Of a stretch of 64,000 nucleotides of DNA, positions 28,599 through 38,200 are shown piece after piece. How positions within the stretch are numbered: the first letter of the stretch is position 1; each line of letters opens with the position of its first letter. Where the stretch lies: assembly GCF_000313755.1 (NCBI RefSeq), contig NZ_AMZB01000134.1:124001-188000 (forward strand). Reading direction: 5' to 3'. A model generated the notes under the pieces. It made no database searches and had not been told where the DNA came from. It worked only from the letters and a program-made list of their open reading frames with translations. The DNA comes from Pseudomonas nitroreducens TX1. GTDB lineage: Bacteria; Pseudomonadota; Gammaproteobacteria; Pseudomonadales; Pseudomonadaceae. The translations under genes and the position numbers were made by a program.

Positions 28599-28711
28599 GA
28601 GCCGCCGGCAAATCTGTTCTGGCGTTGTTGCCTGGCCTCTGCCGTACGCGAAGTACTGTCTGAGGCCAGGCGTCTAGCCAGAACCGCTTCGCTCAGATTT
28701 GTCAGCGACTC
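28599..28711. mobile_element. 113-bp foldback / MITE-like element downstream of rho
   Basis: Starts directly after the rho stop. The ends form an 18-bp imperfect inverted repeat (GAGCCGCCGGCAAATCTG against the complement of CAGATTTGTCAGCGACTC, three mismatches). Further nested pairs follow: TTCTGGC 28617-28623 with GCCAGAA 28677-28683, and GCCTGGCCTC 28630-28639 with GAGGCCAGGC 28662-28671. No coding capacity and no T tract. Could be a non-autonomous transposable element or a structured 3' RNA; duplicated target bases are not clear. Confidence 0.5.
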
Positions 28712-28729
28712 TACGCGCTTAAGTAGTGT

Positions 28730-28758
28730 CACGAGGCCGGGGAAACCCGGCCTTCGTG
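28730..28758 (+). terminator. Hairpin downstream of rho and the foldback element
   Basis: CACGAGGCCGGG / CCCGGCCTTCGTG with a GAAA-type tetraloop, then TTTC. Very stable; the likely rho terminator. A weak sigma-70-like promoter for ubiD (TTCTGC 28760, TAGACT 28783, 17-base spacer) abuts it. Confidence 0.7.
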
Positions 28759-28819
28759 TTTCTGCAAGGCGCTGATAGGCGGTAGACTGTCGCATCATCC
28801 TGCCGCCATCGAGACCCTC

Positions 28820-30286
28820 ATGCAGTATCGCGACCTGCGCGAGTTCATCGCTGCCCTGGAGCAGCGCGGACAGCTCAAGCGCATCCAGGCGCCGGTATCC
28901 CCGGTACTGGAAATGACCGAGGTGTGCGACCGCACCCTGCGGGCCAAGGGCCCGGCCCTGCTGTTCGAAAAGCCCACCGGCTTCGACATGCCCGTACTCG
29001 GCAACCTGTTCGGCACGCCCGAGCGCGTCGCCCTGGGCATGGGCGCCGAGGACGTCTCCGAGCTGCGGGAGATCGGAAAGCTGCTGGCCTTCCTCAAGGA
29101 ACCCGAGCCGCCCAAGGGGCTGAAGGACGCCTGGTCCAAGCTGCCGATCTTCAAGAAGGTCATCAACATGGCGCCCAAGGTCCTCAAGGACGCGCCGTGC
29201 CAGGAAGTGATCGAGGAGGGCGACGACGTCGACCTGTCGAAGCTGCCGGTGCAGACCTGCTGGCCCGGCGACGTCGCGCCGCTGATCACCTGGGGCCTGA
29301 CCGTCACCCGCGGGCCGAACAAGGAACGGCAGAACCTGGGTATCTACCGCCAGCAGGTGATCGGCCGCAACAAGGTCATCATGCGCTGGCTCAGCCACCG
29401 TGGCGGTGCGCTGGACTTCCGCGAGTGGTGCCAGAAGCATCCCGGCCAGCCTTATCCGGTGGCCGTGGCCCTTGGCGCGGACCCGGCGACCATCCTCGGT
29501 GCCGTGACCCCGGTACCGGACAATCTGTCCGAATACGCTTTCGCCGGCCTGCTGCGCGGGCACAAGACCGAGCTGGTCAAATGCATCGGCAATGACCTGC
29601 AGGTGCCGGCCAGTGCCGAGATCGTCCTCGAAGGCGTGATTCATCCCGGCGAGATGGCCGATGAAGGCCCCTACGGCGACCACACCGGCTACTACAACGA
29701 GGTGGACCGTTTCCCGGTGTTCACCGTCGAGCGCATCACCCGTCGGCAGAAACCGATCTACCACAGCACCTACACCGGCCGCCCGCCGGATGAGCCGGCA
29801 ATCCTCGGCGTGGCGCTGAACGAAGTCTTCGTGCCGATCCTGCAGAAGCAGTTCCCGGAGATCATCGATTTCTACCTGCCGCCCGAAGGCTGCTCCTACC
29901 GCATGGCGGTGGTGACCATGAAGAAGCAGTACCCCGGCCACGCCAAGCGCGTGATGCTCGGTGTCTGGTCGTTCCTGCGACAGTTCATGTACACCAAGTT
30001 CGTTATCGTCACCGACGACGACATCAACGCCCGCGACTGGAACGACGTGATCTGGGCCATCACCACGCGCATGGATCCCAAGCGCGACACGGTGATGATC
30101 GACAACACCCCGATCGACTACCTGGACTTCGCCTCGCCGATCTCCGGCCTGGGCTCGAAGATGGGCCTGGATGCCACCCACAAGTGGCCGGGCGAGACCA
30201 GCCGCGAATGGGGCCGGGTGATCGAGAAGGACCCGGCGGTGACCCGCCGCGTCGACGAAATCTGGGCGAGCCTGGGTATCGATTGA
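28820..30286 (+). CDS. ubiD: UbiD: 3-octaprenyl-4-hydroxybenzoate carboxy-lyase (prenylated-FMN decarboxylase)
   Basis: 488 residues, the usual length. Decarboxylates the polyprenyl-hydroxybenzoate intermediate of ubiquinone synthesis using prenylated FMN made by UbiX. Diagnostic segments: [18 protein letters not shown] at the start, [23 protein letters not shown] (cofactor/Mn site), and the Glu-containing loop [22 protein letters not shown], which carries the catalytic Glu. ATG 28820. It is followed by a REP pair and a ferredoxin-reductase-like gene. Confidence 0.95.
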   Translation: MQYRDLREFIAALEQRGQLKRIQAPVSPVLEMTEVCDRTLRAKGPALLFEKPTGFDMPVLGNLFGTPERVALGMGAEDVSELREIGKLLAFLKEPEPPKGLKDAWSKLPIFKKVINMAPKVLKDAPCQEVIEEGDDVDLSKLPVQTCWPGDVAPLITWGLTVTRGPNKERQNLGIYRQQVIGRNKVIMRWLSHRGGALDFREWCQKHPGQPYPVAVALGADPATILGAVTPVPDNLSEYAFAGLLRGHKTELVKCIGNDLQVPASAEIVLEGVIHPGEMADEGPYGDHTGYYNEVDRFPVFTVERITRRQKPIYHSTYTGRPPDEPAILGVALNEVFVPILQKQFPEIIDFYLPPEGCSYRMAVVTMKKQYPGHAKRVMLGVWSFLRQFMYTKFVIVTDDDINARDWNDVIWAITTRMDPKRDTVMIDNTPIDYLDFASPISGLGSKMGLDATHKWPGETSREWGRVIEKDPAVTRRVDEIWASLGID

Positions 30287-30302
30287 TGCAGGCTCTCCCC
30301 CG

Positions 30303-30370
30303 GTAGGAGCGAGCTTGCTCGCGAACAGCTCCCGCAGCGGGAATGGGTTCGCGAGCAAGCTCGCTCCTAC
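30303..30370. repeat. REP pair (REPIN), class 1, copy B
   Basis: Two inverted GTAGGAGCGAGCTTGC... units at 30303-30326 and 30347-30370, with a 20-base spacer. It lies between the ubiD stop and the start of the flavoprotein gene, 27 bases upstream of its TTG, so the hairpins would sit in a joint transcript. Confidence 0.92.
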
Positions 30371-30396
30371 AGAAATCAGAACAACGAGAACAGCGC

Positions 30397-31365
30397 TTGA
30401 AAGTGACCTTGCAACCCTCTGGCGCCCAGCTTGAGCTGAAGCCCGGAGAACGTATCCTCGACGGTGCGCGGCGCCTGGGCTTCGAGTGCCCGCAGAGCTG
30501 CCGCAACGGCAACTGCCACATCTGCGCGGCGCTGCTGGTGGAAGGCCGCGTGCGCCAGGACGGCGAGGTGCGCGACCACGGCGAGCTCTTCACCTGCCTG
30601 GCCGAGCCGCTGGAAGACTGCGTGCTGCACTGGGACGGCGTGCTGGCACCCGGCGAGTTGCCGGTGCGCAAGCTGTCCTGCCAGTTGACCCTATGCGAGC
30701 CGGTCGGCGGCGACGTCTGGCGCGTGCGCCTGCGTGCTCCGGCCGGCAGGCCGCCGCGCTACCACGCCGGGCAGTACCTGCTGATCGAGCGCGAGGGCAG
30801 CGATCCGGCGGCCTTCTCCCTGGCCTCCGCGCCGCAGGAAGGGCGTGACCTGGAACTGCACATCCTGGCCCGCGAGAACAGTGCCATCGACCTGTTGGCG
30901 CAGCTGCAGCGCGACCGCTTCGCCCGCGTGCAGATGCCCTTCGGCGACGCGCACCTTGCCGATCTGCCGGACGGCCCGCTGGTGCTGATCGCCGCCGGCA
31001 CCGGCATGGCGCAGATGCACAGCCTGATCGAGTTCTGCCGTGCCACCGGCTTTGCCCACCCGGTACACCTGTACTGGGGCGTGCGGCGCCCGGAGGACTT
31101 CTACGAGCTGCCGCACTGGGAGCAGTGGGAAAGCGTGCCCAATCTGCATCTGCACAGGATCGTCAGCGACCTATGCGGCTGGCCGGGGCGCTGCGGTTTG
31201 CTGCATGAAGCGGTGTGCGAGGACTTCGCCGAGCTGTCCGGCCTGCGCTTTTACGCCAGCGGCTCGCCGGCGATGGTCTACGGCACCCTGGATGCGCTGG
31301 TGGCGGCGGGGATGGACCCGCATCAGATGCGCGCCGACGTCTTCGCCTACGCGCCGCGAGGCTGA
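30397..31365 (+). CDS. Ferredoxin-NAD(P) reductase-type flavoprotein with N-terminal [2Fe-2S] domain (AscD-like)
   Basis: 322 residues. N-terminal plant-type ferredoxin domain (about 1-90) with the cluster motif Cys29...CPQSCRNGNCHICAALL and a distal Cys in LFTCLAEPLEDC. An FAD domain (about 100-195) has RYHAGQYLLIER and FSLASAP. An NAD domain (about 200-322) has LIAAGTGMAQMHSLIE and YWGVRRPEDFY. This is the layout of oxygenase reductases and CDP-6-deoxy-glucoseen reductase (AscD); the UbiD neighbour hints at ubiquinone or aromatic metabolism. The start is TTG (LKVTLQPSGAQLELKPG), because the upstream ATG falls inside a REP. Confidence 0.85.
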   Translation: MKVTLQPSGAQLELKPGERILDGARRLGFECPQSCRNGNCHICAALLVEGRVRQDGEVRDHGELFTCLAEPLEDCVLHWDGVLAPGELPVRKLSCQLTLCEPVGGDVWRVRLRAPAGRPPRYHAGQYLLIEREGSDPAAFSLASAPQEGRDLELHILARENSAIDLLAQLQRDRFARVQMPFGDAHLADLPDGPLVLIAAGTGMAQMHSLIEFCRATGFAHPVHLYWGVRRPEDFYELPHWEQWESVPNLHLHRIVSDLCGWPGRCGLLHEAVCEDFAELSGLRFYASGSPAMVYGTLDALVAAGMDPHQMRADVFAYAPRG

Positions 31366-31386
31366 TTCGAGCCCGCAACGCTTTTG

Positions 31387-31464
31387 GTAGGAGCGAGCTT
31401 GCTCGCGAACCGCACGGCACCGGCATCTCCGGTAACTCTGGTTCGCGAGCAAGCTCGCTCCTAC
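31387..31464. repeat. REP pair (REPIN), class 1, copy C, overlapping a stop codon
   Basis: Inverted units at 31387-31410 and 31441-31464 with a 30-base spacer. The right unit's terminal GTAG, read on the minus strand, contains the TAG stop of the LysR gene (31461-31463). Confidence 0.92.
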
Positions 31465-32375
31465 AGGTCCCGCTGTGTCGCGGCGCCGAGGGAGAATTCC
31501 TCTTGCAGCGCCGCACGAATCCAGTCCTCGAACCAGGCCACATCGGCGCTCACCGCGCCGGGCGGCAGCAGCAGCTGGTAGCTTTCCAGCGGCACCTCCT
31601 CGGGCAGTGGTCGCACCAGCGTGCCGGCGGCGAGCTGGTGCTTGACCAGCACCAGGTTGGCCAGGGCGATGCCGTGGCCGGCCTCGGCCATGGACAGTGC
31701 GTGATCGTTGCTGACATAGAGCACGTCGGAGTTCACCCGCAGGTCCAGCCCGATGGTGGACAACCAGAGGTTCCACCATTCGCCGTCATCGACGTGGATG
31801 AGCTTGTGCTGCGCCAGCTCGTGCACGCTGGTCAGCGGGCCATGCTGTTCGAGGTAGGAGGGTGAGCACACCGGGAAAACCGCCGGCCGCACCAACGTGC
31901 TGTGACACTGCGGATAGACACCGGGAAGCCCATAGACGATCCCCAGATCGGCGCTTTTGCCGTCCACTTCGGTGAAAGTCGGGTTGGGTTCCACCGCCAC
32001 CTTCAGGCCCGGGCGCTGCTGGCGCACGGTCTCCAGGCGCGGCATCAGCCAGCGCTTGGCGAAGGCCGGCACCACCAGGATCTTCAGCCAGCGTGCGGTG
32101 CCGCCGGGAGCCAGCTCATGGCCGGCATCGGCGATCTGCTGCAGGGCTGTGGATATCTTCGCGTAGTAACGCTGCCCGGCCGGCGTCAGGCTCACCCCTC
32201 GCGGGGTGCGCTCGAACAGCTGCACGCCCAGCCAGTCCTCCAGCAGCTTCACGTGACGGCCGATGGCCGGCTGCGTCACATGCAGGTCTTTCGAGGCGGC
32301 GACATAGCTGCCCAGGCGTGCGGCGGCCTCGAAGGCGCGAACGGCATTGAGCGGCGGAAGACGCTGGATGGACAT
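31461..32375 (-). CDS. LysR-family transcriptional regulator (GcvA-like)
   Basis: 304 residues. N-terminal winged helix-turn-helix (about 6-65: LPPLNAVRAFEAAARLGSYVAASKDLHVTQPAIGRHVKLLEDWLG), then a periplasmic-binding-protein-like effector domain (about 95-295). It is divergent from the ABC importer/amidase/malonyl-CoA set with a 249-bp AT-rich interval, the classic LysR arrangement, so it most likely activates that set in response to its substrate or product. The stop codon is inside a REP unit, suggesting the original 3' end may have been altered. Confidence 0.9.
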   Translation of the reverse strand: MSIQRLPPLNAVRAFEAAARLGSYVAASKDLHVTQPAIGRHVKLLEDWLGVQLFERTPRGVSLTPAGQRYYAKISTALQQIADAGHELAPGGTARWLKILVVPAFAKRWLMPRLETVRQQRPGLKVAVEPNPTFTEVDGKSADLGIVYGLPGVYPQCHSTLVRPAVFPVCSPSYLEQHGPLTSVHELAQHKLIHVDDGEWWNLWLSTIGLDLRVNSDVLYVSNDHALSMAEAGHGIALANLVLVKHQLAAGTLVRPLPEEVPLESYQLLLPPGAVSADVAWFEDWIRAALQEEFSLGAATQRDL

Positions 32376-32401
32376 GGCCGGACCTCGAAGACGGGCTGAG
32401 C

Positions 32402-32430
32402 TGTTAAATTTCAGTTGTTAAATTATTTAA
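32402..32430. promoter_or_regulatory. AT-rich candidate operator between LysR gene and importer operon
   Basis: Direct repeat TGTTAAATT at 32402 and 32416 (14 bases apart), overlapping the palindrome TTAAATTATTTAA at 32418-32430. The whole of 32400-32460 is strikingly AT-rich for this genome. LysR sites often contain a T-N11-A inverted repeat in such a place. Contents of 32431-32624 are otherwise unremarkable leader sequence ending in GGAGG. Confidence 0.45.
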
Positions 32431-32624
32431 TATCGAATGTAAGAAAATTGAGCTTTTCGCTCAACCACCTTTCTTCGAATATCCGCTCCAGCAGCATCAC
32501 CACAATATCGAGCCGAACCCACGGCCAGCGCTGCATCCAGCGTTTACTCCAGCCCTGCCAGAACAACTACAAGATCCCCCGGCTGCCTGCGTGCGGCGGA
32601 CGGGAAGGATGCGGAGGTTTCACC

Positions 32625-33743
<1,119 letters not shown>

Positions 33744-33755
33744 GCGGAGGTGAGC

Positions 33756-34682
33756 ATGAACCGGTTATCCACAACCTCCGGCAATGCGCTGGAGCGGCGC
33801 CAGGCGCTGCGCAGCTTCCTCGGCGTATCGCCCGCACTGGTCTCCATCGGGCTGTTCCTGATCGTGCCGATCTTCATCGTGGTCAGTTACTCGCTGATGC
33901 AGGCCAACCCCTACGGTGGGGTGAACCCGCACTTCAGCATTGACGCCTACGTCTCGCTGCTGTTCGAGCGCCAGCTCGACGACAGCCTGGCCTTCGCCGA
34001 CTCGTACATGGTGATCGCGCTGCGCTCCATCGGCATCGCCGCGGCGACCACCGTTATCACCCTGCTGGTGGGCTTCCCGGTGGCGGTGTGGCTGGCGATG
34101 CAGCCGGCGCACCGCCGCGGCCTGCTGATCTTCCTGATCACCGTGCCGTTCTGGGCCAACCTGCTGATCCGCACCTATGCCTGGATCCTGCTGCTGCGCG
34201 GCACCGGCGTGGTCAACGGTACGCTGATGAGCCTGGGGGTGATCAACCAGCCGCTGAACCTGCTGTACACCGATGGCGCCGTATTGCTGGGCCTGGTCTA
34301 CACCTACGCGCCCTTCGTCGTGCTGCCGATCTACGCCACCCTCGAGAAGATGGACATGCGCCTGCTCGAAGCCGCCCAGGACCTTTACGCCGGGCGCGTG
34401 CGCACCCTGCGCAAGGTCGTCCTGCCGATCGCCCGTCCGGGCATCCTGGCCGGCGCCATCCTCACCTTCGTTCCGTGCCTGGGCGCGATGATCGCCCCCG
34501 AGCTGCTTGGCGGCGGCACCAAGATGATGCTCGGCAACCTGATCTTCCGGCAGTTCAGCGACTCGCGGAACTGGCCCTTTGGTGCGGCGCTGTCGCTGGT
34601 GCTGATGGGCGCGGTGATGCTGGTGCTGATGTTCTATGCGATGCGCGCCGAACGCCTGCGTATCGCCCGGGGAGGTGAATGA
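33756..34682 (+). CDS. ABC importer permease 1 (PotB-like)
   Basis: 308 residues with six membrane spans (about 30-50, 85-110, 120-140, 165-185, 225-245, 275-295). The EAA loop for ATPase docking is EAAQDLYAGRVRTLRKVVLPIARPGILAG. The MTVPFWANLLIRTYAW-type segment (here ITVPFWANLLIRTYAWILLL) is characteristic of PotB/PotH. GGAGG at 33746 favours ATG 33756 over the GTG at 33750, which overlaps that site. Confidence 0.92.
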   Translation: MNRLSTTSGNALERRQALRSFLGVSPALVSIGLFLIVPIFIVVSYSLMQANPYGGVNPHFSIDAYVSLLFERQLDDSLAFADSYMVIALRSIGIAAATTVITLLVGFPVAVWLAMQPAHRRGLLIFLITVPFWANLLIRTYAWILLLRGTGVVNGTLMSLGVINQPLNLLYTDGAVLLGLVYTYAPFVVLPIYATLEKMDMRLLEAAQDLYAGRVRTLRKVVLPIARPGILAGAILTFVPCLGAMIAPELLGGGTKMMLGNLIFRQFSDSRNWPFGAALSLVLMGAVMLVLMFYAMRAERLRIARGGE

Positions 34683-35488
34683 TGCTCTCGCTGCTGACCA
34701 AGCGCCGCCTTGGCGTACAGGATTTCCGTGGCTTCGGCGTCCTGAGCTTCCTGTTCTACCTGTACCTCTACGCGCCCATCGTGGTGCTGGTGGTGCTCTC
34801 GTTCAACGCCAACCAGTCCGCCACCGTGTGGACCGGCTTCAGCCTCGACTGGTACCGGGCCGCCTTCGCCAACCAGGCGCTGCGCCAGGCCGCCGGCAAC
34901 AGCCTGTTGATCGCCGTGTGCGCCAGCGTGATTGCCACGGCGATCGCCACCCTGGCTGCGCTGGGCACCTCGCGCGGCGCCAAGTTCAAGGGCCTGCGCC
35001 TGTCCATGGGGGCGATCATGTTGCCGTTGGTGCTGCCGGAGATCGTGGTCGGCGTCGCCACCCTGGCGCTGTTCTCCACCCTCGGCCTGTCGCTGGGCTA
35101 CGGCAACCTGATCATCGCCCACACGGTGTTCTGCATCCCGTTCGCCTACCTGCCGATCCGTGCCCGCCTCAACGACATGGACCTGTCCCTGGAGCAGGCC
35201 GCCGCCGACCTCTACGCCGGGCCCTGGCGGACTTTCCGCAAGGTCACCCTGCCGCTGCTGATGCCGGGGATCTTCTCCGGGCTGATGCTGGCCTTCATCG
35301 TCTCGCTGGATAACTTCGTGATCTCGATGATGGTCTCCCAGGCCGGCACCACCACCCTGCCGATCTTCATCTTCGGCCTGCTGCGCATGGGCGTGACGCC
35401 CGATGTGAACGCGGTGTCGACCCTGATCCTCGGCGTTTCCGTGCTGTTCGTAACCCTGTCGTTCCTGCTCGGCAAGAAGAAGGCCTGA
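34682..35488 (+). CDS. ABC importer permease 2 (PotC-like)
   Basis: 268 residues, six membrane spans. YLYAPIVVLVVLSFNANQSATVWTGFSLDWY is typical of the N-terminal part of PotC/PotI, and the EAA loop is EQAAADLYAGPWRTFRKVTLPLLMPGIFSG. Two adjacent ATG codons (34679 and 34682) overlap the previous stop; the second is better spaced from GGAGG at 34671. Forms the heteromeric channel with the previous permease. Confidence 0.92.
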   Translation: MLSLLTKRRLGVQDFRGFGVLSFLFYLYLYAPIVVLVVLSFNANQSATVWTGFSLDWYRAAFANQALRQAAGNSLLIAVCASVIATAIATLAALGTSRGAKFKGLRLSMGAIMLPLVLPEIVVGVATLALFSTLGLSLGYGNLIIAHTVFCIPFAYLPIRARLNDMDLSLEQAAADLYAGPWRTFRKVTLPLLMPGIFSGLMLAFIVSLDNFVISMMVSQAGTTTLPIFIFGLLRMGVTPDVNAVSTLILGVSVLFVTLSFLLGKKKA

Positions 35489-35509
35489 GCCCACATACCG
35501 GAGTAGAAG

Positions 35510-36544
35510 ATGAGCAAACTGATCGCTGCTGTAGGGGCCTCGCTGACGCTGGCCATGGCCGTCCACGCGCAAGCCGCCGAGCAACTGAACGTGGTGAGCT
35601 GGAGTGGTTACTTCACCCCGCAGATCCTGGAGAAGTTCGAGAAGGAAAGCGGCATCAAGGTGACCGTGGATTCCTACGATTCCAACGAAACCCTGTTGGC
35701 CAAGCTCAAGCAGGGCGGCGCCGGCTACGACGTGGCGATTCCTTCCCACGCCTTCGTACCGATCCTGATCCAGGAAAAGCTGCTGGAGCGCTTCGACCCG
35801 GCCAGCCAGCCGTACTACGCCAACGTCGAGGACAACCTGAAGAAGCCCGCCTGGGACCCGGAAGGCGCCTACGCCGTGCCCTTCATCTGGGGCACCACCA
35901 GCGTGGTGCTGGACAGCGCGAAATACAGCGGCCCGGCCGACAGCTACTCGGTGCTGTTCACCCCGCCCAAGGAGCTGCAGGGCAAGATCAACATGTTCGA
36001 CTCGGCCAGCGAGGTGATCGACACCGCCAGCCTCTACCTGGGCATCCCGCTGTGCAGCGAGGATCCCAAGCAGATGCAACAGGTGCTGACCCTTCTGAAG
36101 AACCAGAAGCCCTTCGTGAAGACCTACAGCTCCAAGGCCGGCTCGATCCGCGAGAACCTGGCCTCGGGCGAAGTCGACATGTCGATGTTCTGGGGCGGCT
36201 CGTCGATGCGTGCGCGTGAGATGAAGTCCAGCCTGAAGTACCTCTACCCGAAAGAGGGCGTGATGGCCTGGGTGGACAACCTGGTGATCCCGGCCGGCGC
36301 CAAGCACCCGGAGAGCGCGAAGAAGTTCATCGCCTTCCTCAGCCAGCCGGAAAACTCGGCAATGACCCAGAACTTCCTCAAGCACCAGAGCCCGATCAAG
36401 GGCGTGGAACCCTTCCTCGATGCCAGCCTGAAGGATGCGCCGGAACTGCACATCCCCGAGGGCACCAAGGTGGTGTTCAGCAAGACCTGCGGCGAAGGCG
36501 CGATCCGCCTGGCCGACCGTATCTGGACCAACCTGATGCGCTGA
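35510..36544 (+). CDS. Periplasmic substrate-binding protein, PotD/PotF-like
   Basis: 344 residues with a Sec signal peptide (about 1-22, ending HAQA|AEQ). The mature part follows PotD/PotF: NVVSWSGYFTPQILEKFEKESGIKV, YDSNETLLAKLKQGGAGYDVAIPS, PFIWGTTS. By eye, polyamine-pocket residues corresponding to E. coli PotD Trp34, Tyr37, Glu171, Trp255 and Asp257 seem kept (SWSGY, SASEV, AWVDNL), whereas Asp168 appears to be Ser. That pattern suggests an amine-bearing but not standard ligand. Residue mapping was done from memory and should be aligned properly. Confidence 0.9.
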   Translation: MSKLIAAVGASLTLAMAVHAQAAEQLNVVSWSGYFTPQILEKFEKESGIKVTVDSYDSNETLLAKLKQGGAGYDVAIPSHAFVPILIQEKLLERFDPASQPYYANVEDNLKKPAWDPEGAYAVPFIWGTTSVVLDSAKYSGPADSYSVLFTPPKELQGKINMFDSASEVIDTASLYLGIPLCSEDPKQMQQVLTLLKNQKPFVKTYSSKAGSIRENLASGEVDMSMFWGGSSMRAREMKSSLKYLYPKEGVMAWVDNLVIPAGAKHPESAKKFIAFLSQPENSAMTQNFLKHQSPIKGVEPFLDASLKDAPELHIPEGTKVVFSKTCGEGAIRLADRIWTNLMR

Positions 36545-36632
36545 TCCCCGACCGGGAAAGCCACAGACCGACGCTGCTCGCGTCCACCTTCATGGGCGTG
36601 GCGGCAGCGTTCGGCCTGGAGAACGCAACAAG

Positions 36633-36650
36633 CCCCGCCCGGCGGCGGGG
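36633..36650 (+). promoter_or_regulatory. GC hairpin between binding-protein and amidase genes
   Basis: A perfect 7-bp stem, CCCCGCC / GGCGGGG with loop CGGC, in the 169-base gap. There is no T tract, so it looks more like a partial attenuator or mRNA stabiliser, which would let the transporter be made in excess of the enzymes. Confidence 0.35.
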
Positions 36651-36713
36651 TCGCTGAACCCGACTTATGCTTCCCGCCTGCCGGAAGCGACTGATGAAAG
36701 AAGGCCGCGCTCC

Positions 36714-38171
36714 ATGAGCCAGAATAAGCACAACGAACTCGTCCAGCTCCAGGCCCACGAACTGGCCCAACGCATCCGCCTGCGCCAGGTGTCCTGCCGC
36801 GAGGTGATGCAGGCGCACCTCGAGCAGATCGAGCGCTTCAACCCGGCGGTCAATGCCATCGTCAGCCAGCAACCCGACGACCTTCTGCTGGCCGAAGCCG
36901 ACCAGCGCGACGCCGAACTGGCCCGTGGCGAATACCGTGGCTGGATGCACGGCCTGCCCCACGCGGTGAAGGACCTGTCGCTGACCCAGGGTATCCGTAC
37001 CACCCTCGGCTCGCCGTTGTTCCGCGACTACCTGCCCGAGCGCGACGGCATCATGGTCGAGCGCATCAAGGCGGCCGGCGCCATCATCATCGGCAAGACC
37101 AACACCCCCGAATTCGGCCTTGGCTCCCACAGCTACAACCCGATCTTCGGTGCCACCGGCTGCGCCTATGCGCCTGAACGCACTGCCGGCGGCAGCAGCG
37201 GTGGCGCGGCGGCCGCGCTGGCGCTGCAGATGGTCCCGGTTGCCGACGGCAGCGACATGATGGGCTCGCTGCGCAACCCGGCGGCCTTCAACAACATCAT
37301 CGGCTTCCGTCCGTCCCAGGGCCGCGTGCCCTTCGACGACAGCGCCGACCTGTTCATCGACCAGCTCGGCTACGAAGGCCCGATGGGCCGCAGCGTGCGC
37401 GACGTGGCTTTGCTGCTGTCGGTACAGGCCGGCGGCGATGCCCGTGCGCCGCTGTCCATTGCCGAGAGCGGCGAGCAGTTCGCCGGCAAGCTGGAACGTG
37501 ATTTCAAGGGCGCACGCGTGGGCTGGCTGGGCGACCTGGGCGGACACCTGGCGATGGAGAAAGGCGTGCTGGAGCTGTGCCGGAAATCCTTCGCCGACTT
37601 CGAAGCCATCGGCTGCCACGTCGAGGACACCGCCATGGGTTTCTCGCCCGAGCGCCTGTGGGACACCTGGCGCACCCTGCGTCACTGGATGGTTGCCGGC
37701 TCCCTGGGCGCCGCCTATACCGACCCGGCCAAGCGCGAACTGCTCAAGCCCGAGGCTATCTGGGAAGTGGAGAATGGCCTGAAGCTCTCCGCCATGGATG
37801 TGTTCCGCGCCTCCGCCGCGCGCAGCGACTGGTACCGTGCCATCAGCCAACTGTTCGAGCGCTACGACTACCTGCTGCTGCCCAGTGCCCAGGTGTTCCC
37901 GTTCGACAAGACCTGGGACTGGCCGAAAGAGATCGCCGGCAAGGCCATGGACACCTACCACCGCTGGATGGAGGTGGTGATCCCGGCCACCCTGTCCGGT
38001 TGCCCGGCGGCCAACGTGCCGGTGGGCTTCAATGAGCAGGGCCTGCCCATGGGCCTGCAGATCATCGGCAGGCACCAGGCCGACATGGCCGTGCTGCAAC
38101 TGGCCCATGCCTACGAGCAGGCCTCGCGCTGGTACCAGCGCTGCCCGCCGCCCATTCTGGCGGGGAACTGA
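36714..38171 (+). CDS. Amidase-signature hydrolase
   Basis: 485 residues, cytosolic. It has the Ser-cisSer-Lys triad of the family: Lys86 (GLPHAVKDLS), Ser161 (TAGGSSGGAAAALAL) and nucleophile Ser185 (SDMMGSLRNPAAFNN), with the same 24-residue gap between the serines as in FAAH. It hydrolyses a carboxamide. Placement directly before malonyl-CoA decarboxylase and synthetase suggests a product that is malonate, as for malonamidase E2 (malonamate) or ureidomalonase (ureidomalonate); sequence alone does not show which. It could instead be a general amidase or aryl-amide hydrolase. Confidence 0.88.
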   Translation: MSQNKHNELVQLQAHELAQRIRLRQVSCREVMQAHLEQIERFNPAVNAIVSQQPDDLLLAEADQRDAELARGEYRGWMHGLPHAVKDLSLTQGIRTTLGSPLFRDYLPERDGIMVERIKAAGAIIIGKTNTPEFGLGSHSYNPIFGATGCAYAPERTAGGSSGGAAAALALQMVPVADGSDMMGSLRNPAAFNNIIGFRPSQGRVPFDDSADLFIDQLGYEGPMGRSVRDVALLLSVQAGGDARAPLSIAESGEQFAGKLERDFKGARVGWLGDLGGHLAMEKGVLELCRKSFADFEAIGCHVEDTAMGFSPERLWDTWRTLRHWMVAGSLGAAYTDPAKRELLKPEAIWEVENGLKLSAMDVFRASAARSDWYRAISQLFERYDYLLLPSAQVFPFDKTWDWPKEIAGKAMDTYHRWMEVVIPATLSGCPAANVPVGFNEQGLPMGLQIIGRHQADMAVLQLAHAYEQASRWYQRCPPPILAGN

Positions 38172-38200
38172 TCCGCTTTTTCACAAGCTGAGGGGGACGC

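Noticed and set aside
30343-30396. Upstream ATG extension of the AscD-like protein
   Set aside because: The added residues are translated from a REP element, so the TTG at 30397 is preferred.
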